Below, in pieces: positions 1 to 8,703 of a stretch of DNA of 64,000 nt. Under the pieces are notes generated by a model. That model worked only from the letters and a program-made list of their open reading frames with translations, was not told the origin of the DNA and made no database searches. The stretch lies in contig JAUSAB010000039.1 of assembly GCA_030653035.1 (NCBI GenBank), positions 16,101-80,100 of the forward strand. The letters run 5' to 3'. Positions within the stretch are counted from its first letter, which is position 1. Each line of letters opens with the position of its first letter. Source of the stretch: Desulfocapsaceae bacterium (GTDB lineage Bacteria > Desulfobacterota > Desulfobulbia > Desulfobulbales > Desulfocapsaceae). The translations under genes were made by a program, and so were the position numbers.

Positions 1-315
1 GTCCGCGGAGTACCCATCAGCCCGTCAGCATTAAAACAGGCCAATATCGAAGAGGCCGCTTACATCTTTGTCTTTTCCAACGCCCGCTTCCAGGAACCGG
101 ATCTCAAAACCCTTCATGCTGTTTCCCGTATCCAGGGCATGAATAAAAAGGCCAGGATCTTTGTCGAGATGCATAACCCTTCCTCGGAGTTTATCCACTA
201 TCTGGACCCCTCTACTGTGGTCTTGAATAGCCGGGATCTGCTTGAATCGGTGCTTCGTCATAAGCGTCTTGATCTCTCGGCCTATTTCCCTTACTCAGAC
301 CAAGAGCAAAGCTGA
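1..315 (+). CDS. RCK/TrkA-N domain protein, probably potassium channel C-terminus (partial)
   Basis: An open frame runs from base 1 to a TGA at 313-315, so the 5' part lies outside the window. The visible 104 residues include VFSNARFQEPDLKTLHAV, ARIFVEMHNPSSEF and a closing VLRHKRLDLS, the pattern of an RCK (TrkA-N, NAD-binding Rossmann) domain from a TrkA-linked potassium channel: beta strands alternating with helices and a conserved E-x-H after the KARIFVE strand. Such domains gate K+ flux in response to nucleotide or cation binding. The gene converges on the cyclase gene with a 60-base gap. Family assignment is by recognised pattern only; it could also be a KefB/C-type C-terminus. Confidence 0.7.
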   Translation, partial: VRGVPISPSALKQANIEEAAYIFVFSNARFQEPDLKTLHAVSRIQGMNKKARIFVEMHNPSSEFIHYLDPSTVVLNSRDLLESVLRHKRLDLSAYFPYSDQEQS

Positions 316-375
316 AAGCAAACAGCAGAAAATCTGCCGCCATACTGAGTATAGCTCAACCGGACACAACCTTGG

Positions 376-2517
376 CTATTTGCTGGTGAGTGACCAAACC
401 CCCTGCCAATTGTCACCAACCCCTCTTTCGGCTAACTCCCGGCATTGAATGAGATAATGGGCAGAAGGTGGATCCTCGTCGGCTATTGAGGAGAACAAGG
501 TGATGGCCTCCTGAAACTGCCCCTGGTAAAAGGCCTGCCGCCCCTGATCAAAGGTCCGATACCTGGCCTCTGCCCGCTGAAACTCTTCGAGCAGAAAGGG
601 CTCATAGACCCGCACCGGCTCTTTGCGGCCGACCACGGTCAGCTGGGCCAACTCCCGGCAGGGAAAGGCATCCCCAATCTGCTCTCGGCTGGCCCCGGAG
701 ATCATCAAATAACTGCCGAACTGCTTGTTCGCCCCCTCCAGGCGGGCCGCCAGGTTCACCGCATCTCCCAGCATCGTATAATCAAAACGGGTGGAGGAGC
801 CCAGATTACCGACCACCGCCGGACCGGAATTGATCCCGATCCGCATAAACAGGTCATGGCCATACTGCTCCTTGAAGCGCGGTCGCAGCTCGGCCAGCTT
901 CTGCTGACAGCGCAGGGCTGCCCGCACCGTCCGCACCGCGTGGTCGACCACGTCAATCGGCGCATTCCAGAAGGCGATAATCGCGTCTCCCTCATATTTA
1001 TCCACCGTCCCATCTTCCTCCAGAATGATATCAGTCATGGCCGACAGATAGGCATTGAGCAGGGTGGTTAACGCCTCGGGCTCCATACCCTCGGAGATGG
1101 TGGTAAAGCCCTGGAGGTCGGAAAAAAAGATGGAGAGCTCCCGCCGTTCACCACCAAGGCGTAATTTCTCAGGATCTTCGATCAGTTGTTCAATGACATT
1201 CGGGCTGAGGTAGTGGCGGAAGGAGTGTTTGATAAAACGACGCCGCTTTCCCTCGCGCCGATAATCAAGAAAGATGGCAAGACCGATAGTGATACAGATG
1301 CCGAGTTCCAGAGGCAGAATCTCCAGTCGCAGCCCCTGACGATAACTGAGTGCGGCCAGAACGGGCGGCAGCAGGAAAAAACAGAGGGAAAATCCGGTCA
1401 GGGTAGCAGGTCCGGGATAGAGGGCAGTCAGGATACCCGCCAAAACAACAAGCAGGCAGAGCACCCCAATCTCTTTTTTTTGATCAACCTTGCTAATAAA
1501 ATCGTTGCCCAGCAGGTTATCAAGGAGGGTGGCATTGATTTCCACCCCGGAGAAGATACCGTCCACCGAGGTCGGCCGCAGATCAAAAAGGCCGGGCGCT
1601 GAAAAGCCGAACAGGACATACTTGCCCCGTAGTTTTTCTCCGTCTTGCCCCACCCCCTCACTTCGCCCTGCGCGCAGGGACATCTCCTCGGCCAAAAGGG
1701 GCGCGGCGCTAAGGGCCGGAAAGGTCCCGGCCGGCCCCCGAAAACGCAGAAGGGTCCGGCCCTGTTCGTTAACCGGAATGGTCGCCCCATCCACAGTAAT
1801 CGACTTCGCTTCCCAGATCATCCGGGCCTCAGGGTGGGCAGCCAGATAGACGCCGATTCCCAACCCCGGCAGCGGCTGCTGGTCAAAGAAGATCAAAGGA
1901 TGCAGAGAGCGGTAGATGCCGTCCCGGTCGGGGTCCTGGTGGACATTACAGAGGATGGAGGGTCTGGCACCAACCTCCTTGATGGGCATGGTTGCGGAAC
2001 CATAATGAGGAGCAGGAAAAGAATCACCACCCACTCCCCTGGCAAAACGGGACGAGGGGCGGGGCACATCAGCGGGCCACTGCTGATACCTGCCATCCCC
2101 TTTGCCCGGAAAGACCGACCCAGCCGCAAACCGACCCATGGCCTTGATGGCATCGCCGAGTGCCAGGTCGTCATCCACGCCAAAACTTGAGGGCTCGGTA
2201 AAAAGGACGTCAAAGCCCACTGCCAGGGCCTGATGCCGGTGGCAGTTGTCGAGAATGGCCCCGTACAGCTCCCGGGGCCAGGGCCAGGTCACTCCCAGTT
2301 GCGACTGGGCCCACTCCAGACTCTTCTGATCAACGAGGACCAGAACGATTTCCTTGGTATGGGGACCGGGTGCGGCAAACCACCTGCTTTCCAGATCCCA
2401 GACCCGATCCTCCCAACCAGCGAGAAAACCATTGAGCCAGAGAATCAGGGCGACAAGAATCCCGGCGCCGGATGTCGCGGCGGCCTGAAGGATTCCGGCC
2501 CGCCCTGTTTTGCTCAT
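376..2517 (-). CDS. CHASE2-domain class III adenylate/guanylate cyclase
   Basis: This 713-residue protein has an N-terminal membrane helix (about 14-34), a CHASE2 extracytoplasmic sensor (about 40-345), a three-helix membrane block (about 350-425) and a cytoplasmic class III nucleotide cyclase domain (about 455-650). Both metal-binding aspartates are visible in FFSDLQGFTTIS and DKYEGDAIIAFW, and the substrate region reads FDYTMLGDAVNLAARLE; the K and T positions favour ATP as substrate, so cAMP is the likely product. A short TPR-like tail follows (RQAFYQGQFQEAITLF). The start overlaps the stop of the M48 peptidase by 4 bp, so the SH3, peptidase and cyclase genes form one operon. The sensed ligand is unknown. 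Confidence 0.92.
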   Translation of the reverse strand: MSKTGRAGILQAAATSGAGILVALILWLNGFLAGWEDRVWDLESRWFAAPGPHTKEIVLVLVDQKSLEWAQSQLGVTWPWPRELYGAILDNCHRHQALAVGFDVLFTEPSSFGVDDDLALGDAIKAMGRFAAGSVFPGKGDGRYQQWPADVPRPSSRFARGVGGDSFPAPHYGSATMPIKEVGARPSILCNVHQDPDRDGIYRSLHPLIFFDQQPLPGLGIGVYLAAHPEARMIWEAKSITVDGATIPVNEQGRTLLRFRGPAGTFPALSAAPLLAEEMSLRAGRSEGVGQDGEKLRGKYVLFGFSAPGLFDLRPTSVDGIFSGVEINATLLDNLLGNDFISKVDQKKEIGVLCLLVVLAGILTALYPGPATLTGFSLCFFLLPPVLAALSYRQGLRLEILPLELGICITIGLAIFLDYRREGKRRRFIKHSFRHYLSPNVIEQLIEDPEKLRLGGERRELSIFFSDLQGFTTISEGMEPEALTTLLNAYLSAMTDIILEEDGTVDKYEGDAIIAFWNAPIDVVDHAVRTVRAALRCQQKLAELRPRFKEQYGHDLFMRIGINSGPAVVGNLGSSTRFDYTMLGDAVNLAARLEGANKQFGSYLMISGASREQIGDAFPCRELAQLTVVGRKEPVRVYEPFLLEEFQRAEARYRTFDQGRQAFYQGQFQEAITLFSSIADEDPPSAHYLIQCRELAERGVGDNWQGVWSLTSK

Positions 2518-3443
2518 ACCCCTTTCAATGCTGCCTCAAAACGGCGTTGCTGGGATGCCGTTGGCGTTTGTGCCTCTGTTCCCGCAACCAGCTTCTCCAG
2601 GTTCTCGATCCGGCTTTCAGGTGAGGGATGGGTCTTGGCAAAATCAAGGCCGCCTGGTTTGAGCTGTTTGCTCATGATTTTGAGCATATCAATGAGTCCG
2701 GCCGGATTGTAGCCTACCCGTCCGAGCAAGGTCACCGCCGCCACGTCCGCCTCATTTTCAAAAGAACGGGAGTACCCGTTATTGATCATAGTGCTGGTGA
2801 TATCGTTGATCGAATCCTCAAAGGTCGAGGTGAGATTGGCGATATCGGATTTAGCGAAATTTTTGGTCCCTTCGATTGCCAGAATCGAGGTGGCCTTGGT
2901 GATGCGATCTTTCTCGATGGAATGCAGCCCATGCTTAAGCTGGATGTGACCGATCTCATGGGCCAGAACCGCAGCCAGGGCCCCCTCATGGGCACAGCAC
3001 CGGAGCATCCCCCGGGTGACGAAGACCAGTCCGCTCGGGGTGGCGAAGGCATTGATCTCCGCCGAATCGAGAATTTGAAAATGGTAGCTGTCAAAGAGTT
3101 CGGGGAGATCAGAGAAACGGGCCAGGGTCTGGCCCAGGAGGTTCAAATAGCGATTGCCGGCCTCCTGCTCATAGGGCTTGTATTTATTGAGAACAATGGC
3201 CCCAATGGTGCGACCGATATAATATTCCTGTTCCGGGGTAATGTCCTCCAAGGCCTTGGATACCGCGGTGAAACTCTTGGTCGCGGAGTTCGTGAGCTTA
3301 GAAGCCTGCTCGATGGTGGAGCCAAGATCACCGAAACCAAAACCCTGGAGAAGCAGGGAAGAGCCACTCAGGGCAAGGCCGGTCATACCGATCCTGGCCC
3401 CCGTGGCGAGAAAAGTCCTTCTATTCAATCTTCGTGCCTTCAT
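2514..3443 (-). CDS. M48 family zinc metallopeptidase, exported
   Basis: The protein (309 aa) begins with a twin-arginine-like signal (RRTFLATG followed by a hydrophobic stretch, residues 8-36) and carries the zinc site VLAHEIGHIQLKHG, an HExxH motif near residue 160, with the downstream glutamate in FENEADVAAVTLLGRVGY (ExxxD third ligand region). This is the M48 architecture of secreted or periplasmic peptidases such as BepA/LoiP that handle outer-membrane protein quality control. It overlaps its neighbours by 4 bp on both sides, which indicates translational coupling with the SH3 protein upstream and the CHASE2 cyclase downstream. Substrate is not predictable. Confidence 0.92.
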   Translation of the reverse strand: MKARRLNRRTFLATGARIGMTGLALSGSSLLLQGFGFGDLGSTIEQASKLTNSATKSFTAVSKALEDITPEQEYYIGRTIGAIVLNKYKPYEQEAGNRYLNLLGQTLARFSDLPELFDSYHFQILDSAEINAFATPSGLVFVTRGMLRCCAHEGALAAVLAHEIGHIQLKHGLHSIEKDRITKATSILAIEGTKNFAKSDIANLTSTFEDSINDITSTMINNGYSRSFENEADVAAVTLLGRVGYNPAGLIDMLKIMSKQLKPGGLDFAKTHPSPESRIENLEKLVAGTEAQTPTASQQRRFEAALKGV

Positions 3444-3862
3444 GCCTCACCTCCCTGAGGCTTCAGGTCACCCGCCTTCAAGAATTGCGCCATCTCCTCC
3501 TGGGAAACCCGGAAGGTCTCCATCTTGTCCACCCCGGCAAAATTGGCCTGACTATTCTGCTTACGGAACTGCTCCTCCACCTGCTTATTGAAACCCTTGC
3601 CGGCCAGGGCCAGCTCATCACTACTCGCCGCTTGACTGACCTGCTGGGCGTTCGGATTGAGAATAATCTCCTTTTCCGTCAGGGCTGAAAGGTGCATCCA
3701 GCCCTGCTTTGATCCAGGCAGGGCAACCTCCACCCAGGACTCCTTGGTCTGCACAACCGCCAGCCGATCTCCGTAGTGAACCGTCGCAATCACGGTGCCT
3801 AAAAAAGATGGCTTGGTCCGGACCTGTCCATCCCGGACCTGAACACTAAACTGCTCGCCCAT
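3440..3862 (-). CDS. SH3-like domain protein
   Basis: The product (about 140 aa from the chosen start) carries one bacterial SH3-like fold: VRTKPSFLGTVIATVHYGDRLAVVQTKESWVEVALPG, then KQGWMHLSAL, the usual spacing of SH3_3 domains. The C-terminal half is polar with no recognised domain. The ATG at 3862 is chosen because AGGAGG sits just upstream of it; the longer frame starting at 3952 has no such site and a non-protein-like N-terminus. No signal peptide is seen. It is first gene of an operon with an M48 peptidase and a CHASE2 cyclase, so a role in envelope sensing or in guiding the peptidase is possible but is inference. Confidence 0.82.
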   Translation of the reverse strand: MGEQFSVQVRDGQVRTKPSFLGTVIATVHYGDRLAVVQTKESWVEVALPGSKQGWMHLSALTEKEIILNPNAQQVSQAASSDELALAGKGFNKQVEEQFRKQNSQANFAGVDKMETFRVSQEEMAQFLKAGDLKPQGGEA

Positions 3863-4014
3863 GGCAATCCTCCTGCTGGGTAAATAAGATAAGAGAGTGA
3901 CGTTATTAACTACCGGATGCTTCCTCTCTGCGCATTGAGCACGGAGACACATTGATACAAAATTTAGCAGCTACGGGAAAAAATGAAAAGGAATAATTAT
4001 TGGGAACCGGTTTT

Positions 4015-5319
4015 TCAAACAGGCAAAAAGTCGTGATATTCCTTGCCATTCCAGCAGTAATGTCCCTGCTGCTTGTCGGCAAGATACTCCTCCACATATT
4101 GGCTGACAATCCCACTCTCCACCAAAAAACCACAAACTGCTCCATCCAGATGGGAGTCTTCAACCATGAGCTCCATAATTCGCAAGGCCTCTGAGAGATC
4201 TCTGCCGACCGTGTAAGGCCGGTCGCAGGCGGTCAGGGCCTCGAAGACATCGGCCACGGCGAGAATGCGGGCAGGCAGGGAGATCTCTTCCCCCCTTTTC
4301 CCCCTCGGATAGCCGCTACCATCGAGCTTTTCGTGATGCATCCCCGCGTACTCGGGAACCCTGGCCCATTTTTTGAGAAAGGGCAGACTCTCCATCATGC
4401 GGATGCCCACTGCCACATAATGGTTGATGATCTGGCGTTCCTTCTCGGTCAGGGTCCCCTTGCGGATGGAACAGTATTCCACTTCATTCTCATTGAGAAG
4501 AGGGGTGGACTCCCCATCCAGTTCAAAGCGCAGCGAGGCGATTCGGGCAATCTCGGCCAAGTCCTCATCCCGCATGAACTCCCCGCCGATATTGGTCCGA
4601 CGGATAAACTGGAAGATCCGGTCAAGATCTGGCCACCCGCTGAATATGACCGGCGGTATAGGGCGATTTCTCATCAATGGCCGCAGCAATGCATTGGACA
4701 AAGGAATTGAGCAGTTTTTCCATACCCTTGACCAGCCGGACATTTGTCACCGCCACCGCCGCCTGGGAGGCCAGGCCGCTCACCAGCTCGATATCCTCTT
4801 CGGAAAATTCAGAGACATGCCGGGAGATTCCCCGCCGGGCGTTAAGAAGCTGGAGCACCCCGATCACCTCATCCTCATGGTCGGTCATAGGCACAGGAGC
4901 ATAGATTTCGACCGGTAATCAGAGATGGCATCGAGCTCACGAGTACCACTGAAATCAAAACCATCCTCACTGTAAACATCCTGGATGGAGATGATCTCTC
5001 TGGTCAGAACACAGTGGGCCGAGACATTGTCGTGATTTTCAGAGCCATCGGCCAGAGAAAGCGGCACGCTGGGCCAGTCACTCTCCTGATCCGGCCTGGT
5101 CTGATAGATAGCAAGCCTTTCATACTGGACCACGGAGAAATCAAGACAGCCCTTTTCCTCATTGCAGAGATAAAGGGTGCAGCCCTCGGCATTGGTGTAG
5201 CGCCTGGCGACGCTTGCAATCATCTCCAGCAGCCTGTTGATATCCTTTTCCTCAGACAGGGCCACCCCTACCCGGCATAGCTCATGGAGACCCGCTTCCG
5301 AAGAAATCCCATTCTCCAT
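4015..5319 (-). pseudogene. GAF / HD-GYP domain protein, broken by frameshifts and an internal deletion
   Basis: Three consecutive frames together encode one protein. From ATG 5319 a GAF domain runs (ASVARRYTNAEGCTLYL) to SDYRSKSML, where a missing base near 4900 moves the reading to a second frame (VPMTDHEDEVIGVLQLLNA ... PYTAGHIQRVA). That frame stops at 4622 and the HD-GYP C-terminus resumes in the original frame at DLDRIFQFI, continuing through the GYP motif HHEKLDGSGYPRG. In this HD-GYP subfamily a long segment containing the catalytic HD of HDxGK normally lies between HIQRVA and DLDRI; it is absent. The gene therefore looks unable to make an active c-di-GMP phosphodiesterase. Sequencing or assembly error is possible for the shifts but would not easily explain the missing block. 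Confidence 0.8.
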
Positions 5320-5342
5320 ATCATGCCCCCGGCCTGGATGTA

Positions 5343-5466
5343 ATTCCATTTCTAAATCAAGATGAACACGCGAAGGCAAGCGAGCAGCGACGAGGCAGTA
5401 CAAAGAGTACGGTGAGGAGCGGCGCAGCACAGCCGACAAAGTGAACGCTTGATTTAGAAATGGAAT
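5343..5466. repeat. Small inverted-repeat element with 19-bp perfect termini
   Basis: ATTCCATTTCTAAATCAAG at 5343-5361 is matched exactly by its reverse complement at 5448-5466, enclosing about 86 bp that hold no gene. The size, perfect ends and core with a diverged nearby copy suggest a MITE or a long hairpin repeat. It abuts the start of the broken GAF/HD-GYP gene, so it may have displaced that gene's promoter. Confidence 0.75.
5377..5450 (+). repeat. Dispersed repeat core, copy A
   Basis: This segment aligns with 5598-5674: shared blocks include CAAGCGAGC, GCGACGA, TACGGTGAGGAGC and GCGCAG, followed by CAGCCG and ACGCTT. It forms the core of the inverted-repeat element. Confidence 0.65.
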
Positions 5467-5597
5467 AAAAACAACAACCATCAATTGCATTGAAAACACA
5501 TTTCAGATTCCATTTTCAACTGACATACGCGCCCATCTTATTCCAAAAAGCATTCAAGTTGACACCGAGAGGCAGTGGGTGGGCGTAGACCCATCGA

Positions 5598-5674
5598 CAA
5601 GCGAGCGGCGACGAAGGAGTACGGATAGTATACGGTGAGGAGCCGCGCAGTGCAGCCGCCAAGCATGGACGCTT
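5598..5674 (+). repeat. Dispersed repeat core, copy B (lacks the flanking 19-bp termini)
   Basis: Diverged second copy of the 5377-5450 core in the gap between the broken HD-GYP gene and selD. Downstream it is followed by a GTCGCAC / GTGCGAC pair (about 5678-5711) that may form a hairpin. The rest of the 5467-5732 gap holds no convincing gene. Confidence 0.6.
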
Positions 5675-5732
5675 CAGTGTCGCACGAGCCAAGGACGGCG
5701 AAAGTGCGACCGACGAAGGTGCCAAACTGGAA

Positions 5733-6785
5733 TTACACAAGCTCTATCTGCCCGGGAATGCCTGCGACAATCTCGCCGATCTCGGCACAGGCAAGAAGAT
5801 ACCCCTGTGCCCGCATCTCCTGCAAGATAGCAGCGGCAGCGCTTGGGCTGGCCGCAATCAACAGGCCGCCCGAGGTCTGCGGATCGGCCAGAATCATCTC
5901 CAAGGAATCCTGGTCGGGCCGCCTGCCCATAAGTGCCTGGGCATAATGCTTCCTGTTCACATGGGCGCCTTCGGGTATAATGCCCATATCAACAAAATCC
6001 CTGACCCCATCCAGCACCGGAATCTGTTCGCCAATGATCCTGGCGGCAACTCCTGAGGCCAACAACATCTCTGAGAGATGCCCCAGCAGACCAAAACCGG
6101 TAATATCGGTACAGGCATGCACCTTCTCGCCACGGCCCCGGACCTCCTGCATGATCTCGCCAGCCAGTCGGTTCAGGGTCGCCATTACCTCTACAATCCG
6201 GGCCTCCACCTCAGCACCTGCCAGATTCCCCTTGATCGCCGTTGACAGGATCCCAAGCCCTAAAGGTTTGGTCAGGATCAGACGGTCTCCCGGACGGGCC
6301 CCGGCGTTGAGCAAAACCCGATCAGGATGAACCAGGCCGGTGACCGAGAGACCGTACTTCAATTCAGTATCCTCAATGGAATGGCCACCCACCAGCAAGG
6401 CGCCTGCCTCCTGCACCTTGTCCAGCCCCCCGCGGATCACCTCCCGGAACACCGAGATATCCATGGTCTTCACCGGACAGGCCAGGATATTCATGGCTAG
6501 GAGCGGCCTGCCACCCATGGCATACACATCACTCAAGGCATTTGCCGCAGCAATCTGGCCAAAGCTGAACGGATCGTCAACAATAGGGGTGAAGAAATCC
6601 AGGGTTTGAATCAAGGCCGTCTCGTCATTCAGACGATAGACCCCGGCATCATCGCAGGTTTCAGCTCCGACAATAAGATTCGGGTCCCTGGGCAGGGTGA
6701 TCCCGCACAATATCTGACCCAGATCCCCTGGGCCCAGTTTAGCCGCTCAACCAGCAGCTTTTACTGTACTTGTCAGTTTTATCAT
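5733..6785 (-). CDS. selD: Selenide, water dikinase (selenophosphate synthetase) containing selenocysteine
   Basis: SelD makes selenophosphate from selenide and ATP, the selenium donor for selenocysteine. The true start is ATG 6785, preceded by AAGGAGGTGA. The frame then reads MIKLTSTVKAAG, an in-frame TGA at 6749-6747 (codon 13) and AAKLGPGDLGQIL. That position is the catalytic Cys/Sec of SelD, followed by the conserved lysine, so the TGA is read as selenocysteine. The rest is a full AIRS-type ATP-binding protein (GGHSIEDTELKYGLSVTG, DITGFGLLGHL), 350 residues in all. A caller that ignores Sec would begin at an internal TTG around 6710 and lose the active site. A hairpin at 6714-6737 is the likely SECIS. 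Confidence 0.97.
6714..6737 (-). promoter_or_regulatory. Bacterial SECIS-like hairpin in selD
   Basis: Starting 10 nt after the UGA, the mRNA reads CUG-GG-CCCAG, loop GGGAU, CUGGG-U-CAG: a 5-bp perfect upper stem, a small internal loop and a 3-bp lower stem. The loop starts 20 nt after the UGA and contains GG, consistent with SelB-binding SECIS elements inside bacterial coding regions. Confidence 0.75.
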
Positions 6786-6912
6786 TTGCCTTCACCTCCT
6801 TTTCTTCAACTCAATCTTGCAAAAACAGTTCAAGAGAAAAAAATTACCCACCCATTCTTTCTTGTTGAATTTCTGCACAACTTCATTATAAATGGTTCTT
6901 ATCAGATTTGAG

Positions 6913-6948
6913 TGAAAGGCACAAAGACATTTTCCTCTTTGTGCCTTT
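6913..6948 (+). promoter_or_regulatory. purF leader hairpin 1
   Basis: GAAAGGCACAAAG (6913-6925) pairs perfectly with CTTTGTGCCTTTC (6936-6948), a 13-bp stem with a 10-nt loop. It lies in the selD-purF divergent gap, on the purF side. It could be an RNA hairpin or a DNA palindrome. Confidence 0.6.
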
Positions 6949-6971
6949 CCCCATTTAGGCACCTAAGAGGT

Positions 6972-7000
6972 AACCGGCCCCAATTTTTCAGGGGCCGGTT
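6972..7000 (+). promoter_or_regulatory. purF leader hairpin 2 (terminator-like GC stem)
   Basis: AACCGGCCCC (6972-6981) pairs with GGGGCCGGTT (6991-7000) around a 9-nt loop, 55 nt before the purF start. There is no U-tract after it, so a classical terminator is not shown; attenuation or RNA stabilisation is possible. Confidence 0.6.
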
Positions 7001-7055
7001 TAACCAGCCAAAGAACGACCTTATTCTTATTACAACGACTTGCGAGCAAGAGATT

Positions 7056-8477
7056 ATGATAAACAATTTCAGACAGAGTCCTGAATCAGGGCGGCCCAAA
7101 CATGAATGTGGTGTTTGCGGTATATTTGGCCATGAAGACGCAGCAAAACTCACCTATTTCGGGCTCTACGCCCTCCAGCACCGGGGTCAGGAAAGCGCCG
7201 GGATTGTTACCTCAACTGGCAAGAAGGTCTCTATTCATAAAGCCATGGGGCTGGTTCCGGAAATATTTACCGAGGCCATCCTTCAAAGCCTGCCTGGACA
7301 TATGTCTGTTGGCCATGTCCGCTACTCCACCACCGGCTCCTCCAATATCACCAACACCCAGCCCCTGCTCGTAACCCACAAGGGCACCACCTTGGCGGTT
7401 GCGCACAATGGCAATCTGGTCAATGCCATTGAGCTGCGGCAGGATCTGGAAGAAAATGGTTCTATCTTCCAGACCGGCATGGACAGCGAAGTGGTGCTCC
7501 ACCTTATGGCACGAACCACCCATCTTGGCTTGGACCGCTCGCTCGCGGAATCTTTTTCTTGTCTCAAAGGCGCCTACTCCATCCTGATGATGACTCCGGA
7601 CACCTTGGTGGCCGTACGTGATCCCAACGGTTTCCGGCCGCTCTGTCTGGGCAAGATCAATAATGGCGGCTGGATTGTCGCCTCGGAGACTTGCGCCCTG
7701 GATCTGGTTGGGGCAACGTATGTGCGGGATATAGCGCCGGGCGAGATGCTTATCATCAACAAGGACGAGATGCGCTCTATCTTCCCTTGGCCGAAGCAAA
7801 AAACCAGCTTCTGTATCTTTGAACAGGTCTATTTTGCCAGGCCCGACTCAGATATCTTCGGGATCAATGTCTATGAAACCCGAAAACGGATGGGAGAGAT
7901 CCTGGCCCGGGAATGCCCCATCGACGGTGATTTTGTCATGCCGTTCCCCGACTCCGGCAACTACGCGGCCCTTGGCTATTCCCAGGCTTCCGGCCTGCCC
8001 ATGGAGATGGCCATGATCCGCAACCACTATGTGGGCAGGACCTTCATCCAGCCCACTCAATCCATGCGCGACTTCAACGTCCGGGTCAAGCTCAATCCGG
8101 TCCGCTCGATCCTGAAGGATAAACGGATTATCATCGTCGAAGACTCCATCATCCGGGGGACTACCGGTAAAAGCCGGGTTCGCTCTCTCCGCGAAGCCGG
8201 GGCCAAAGAGGTGCATATGCTGGTCAGCTGCCCGCCAACCCGGCATGCCTGTTATTACGGAATTGACTTCCCCTCTTCCACCGAATTGATCGCCTCAAAA
8301 CGTTCTGTGGCAGAAATTGCCAACTATCTGGGCCTGGACTCGCTCCATTATCTGAGCCTGGAAGGATTGGTTGAGGCCGCTGGCCTGGGTAAGGAAAATT
8401 ACTGTCTGGCCTGTTTCAATGGCAAATATCCAGTAGAGCCAGACCTTAATTTTCATAAAGAGGCACTGGATATTTAG
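7056..8477 (+). CDS. purF: Amidophosphoribosyltransferase
   Basis: PurF converts PRPP and glutamine to phosphoribosylamine, the first step of purine synthesis. The chosen ATG at 7056 gives MINNFRQSPESGRPKHECGVCGIFGH: C17 of ECGVCGIFG or the nearby cysteine is the Ntn nucleophile after propeptide removal, as in [4Fe-4S] PurF enzymes. The glutaminase half (LYALQHRGQESAGIV) is followed by the PRTase half with the PRPP loop IIIVEDSIIRGTTGKS and PFPDSGNYAA. Cysteines near the C-terminus (SCPPTRHACYYGIDFP, ENYCLACFNGKYP) fit an Fe-S cluster. The longer frame from 6912 runs through the leader hairpins and is rejected as start. Length about 473 aa is normal. Confidence 0.95.
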   Translation: MINNFRQSPESGRPKHECGVCGIFGHEDAAKLTYFGLYALQHRGQESAGIVTSTGKKVSIHKAMGLVPEIFTEAILQSLPGHMSVGHVRYSTTGSSNITNTQPLLVTHKGTTLAVAHNGNLVNAIELRQDLEENGSIFQTGMDSEVVLHLMARTTHLGLDRSLAESFSCLKGAYSILMMTPDTLVAVRDPNGFRPLCLGKINNGGWIVASETCALDLVGATYVRDIAPGEMLIINKDEMRSIFPWPKQKTSFCIFEQVYFARPDSDIFGINVYETRKRMGEILARECPIDGDFVMPFPDSGNYAALGYSQASGLPMEMAMIRNHYVGRTFIQPTQSMRDFNVRVKLNPVRSILKDKRIIIVEDSIIRGTTGKSRVRSLREAGAKEVHMLVSCPPTRHACYYGIDFPSSTELIASKRSVAEIANYLGLDSLHYLSLEGLVEAAGLGKENYCLACFNGKYPVEPDLNFHKEALDI

Positions 8478-8488
8478 GAGCAGTTAGT

Positions 8489-8571
8489 GCATGAGCATGC
8501 TTTTCCGCTCATGCGGTTACTGATCCTTATGCCGCATCCAAGAAACAGCAATCTTTACAGCTGTTTCTTGG
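8489..8571 (+). terminator. Double hairpin after purF
   Basis: GCATGAGC (8489-8496) pairs with GCTCATGC (8507-8514), and CCAAGAAACAGC (8538-8549) pairs with GCTGTTTCTTGG (8560-8571), a perfect 12-bp stem. Neither has a clear U-tract. They occupy the 226-bp gap after purF, which otherwise shows nothing. Confidence 0.5.
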
Positions 8572-8703
8572 TGTGGCGTCTGGCCGCGAACATAAAAGAG
8601 GTTATTCAGGGATAATGCGTAACGACCTATCTGTTCGCTATTTTAAAGTCGAAATTGTTCATAAACGACAACTTGACACCAGAAATCAACAAACAATAGC
8701 GCC

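Noticed and set aside
5516..5740. Minus-strand 74-codon frame in the repeat region before selD
   Set aside because: It lies over the repeat core, has no ribosome site and has a composition unlike a protein.
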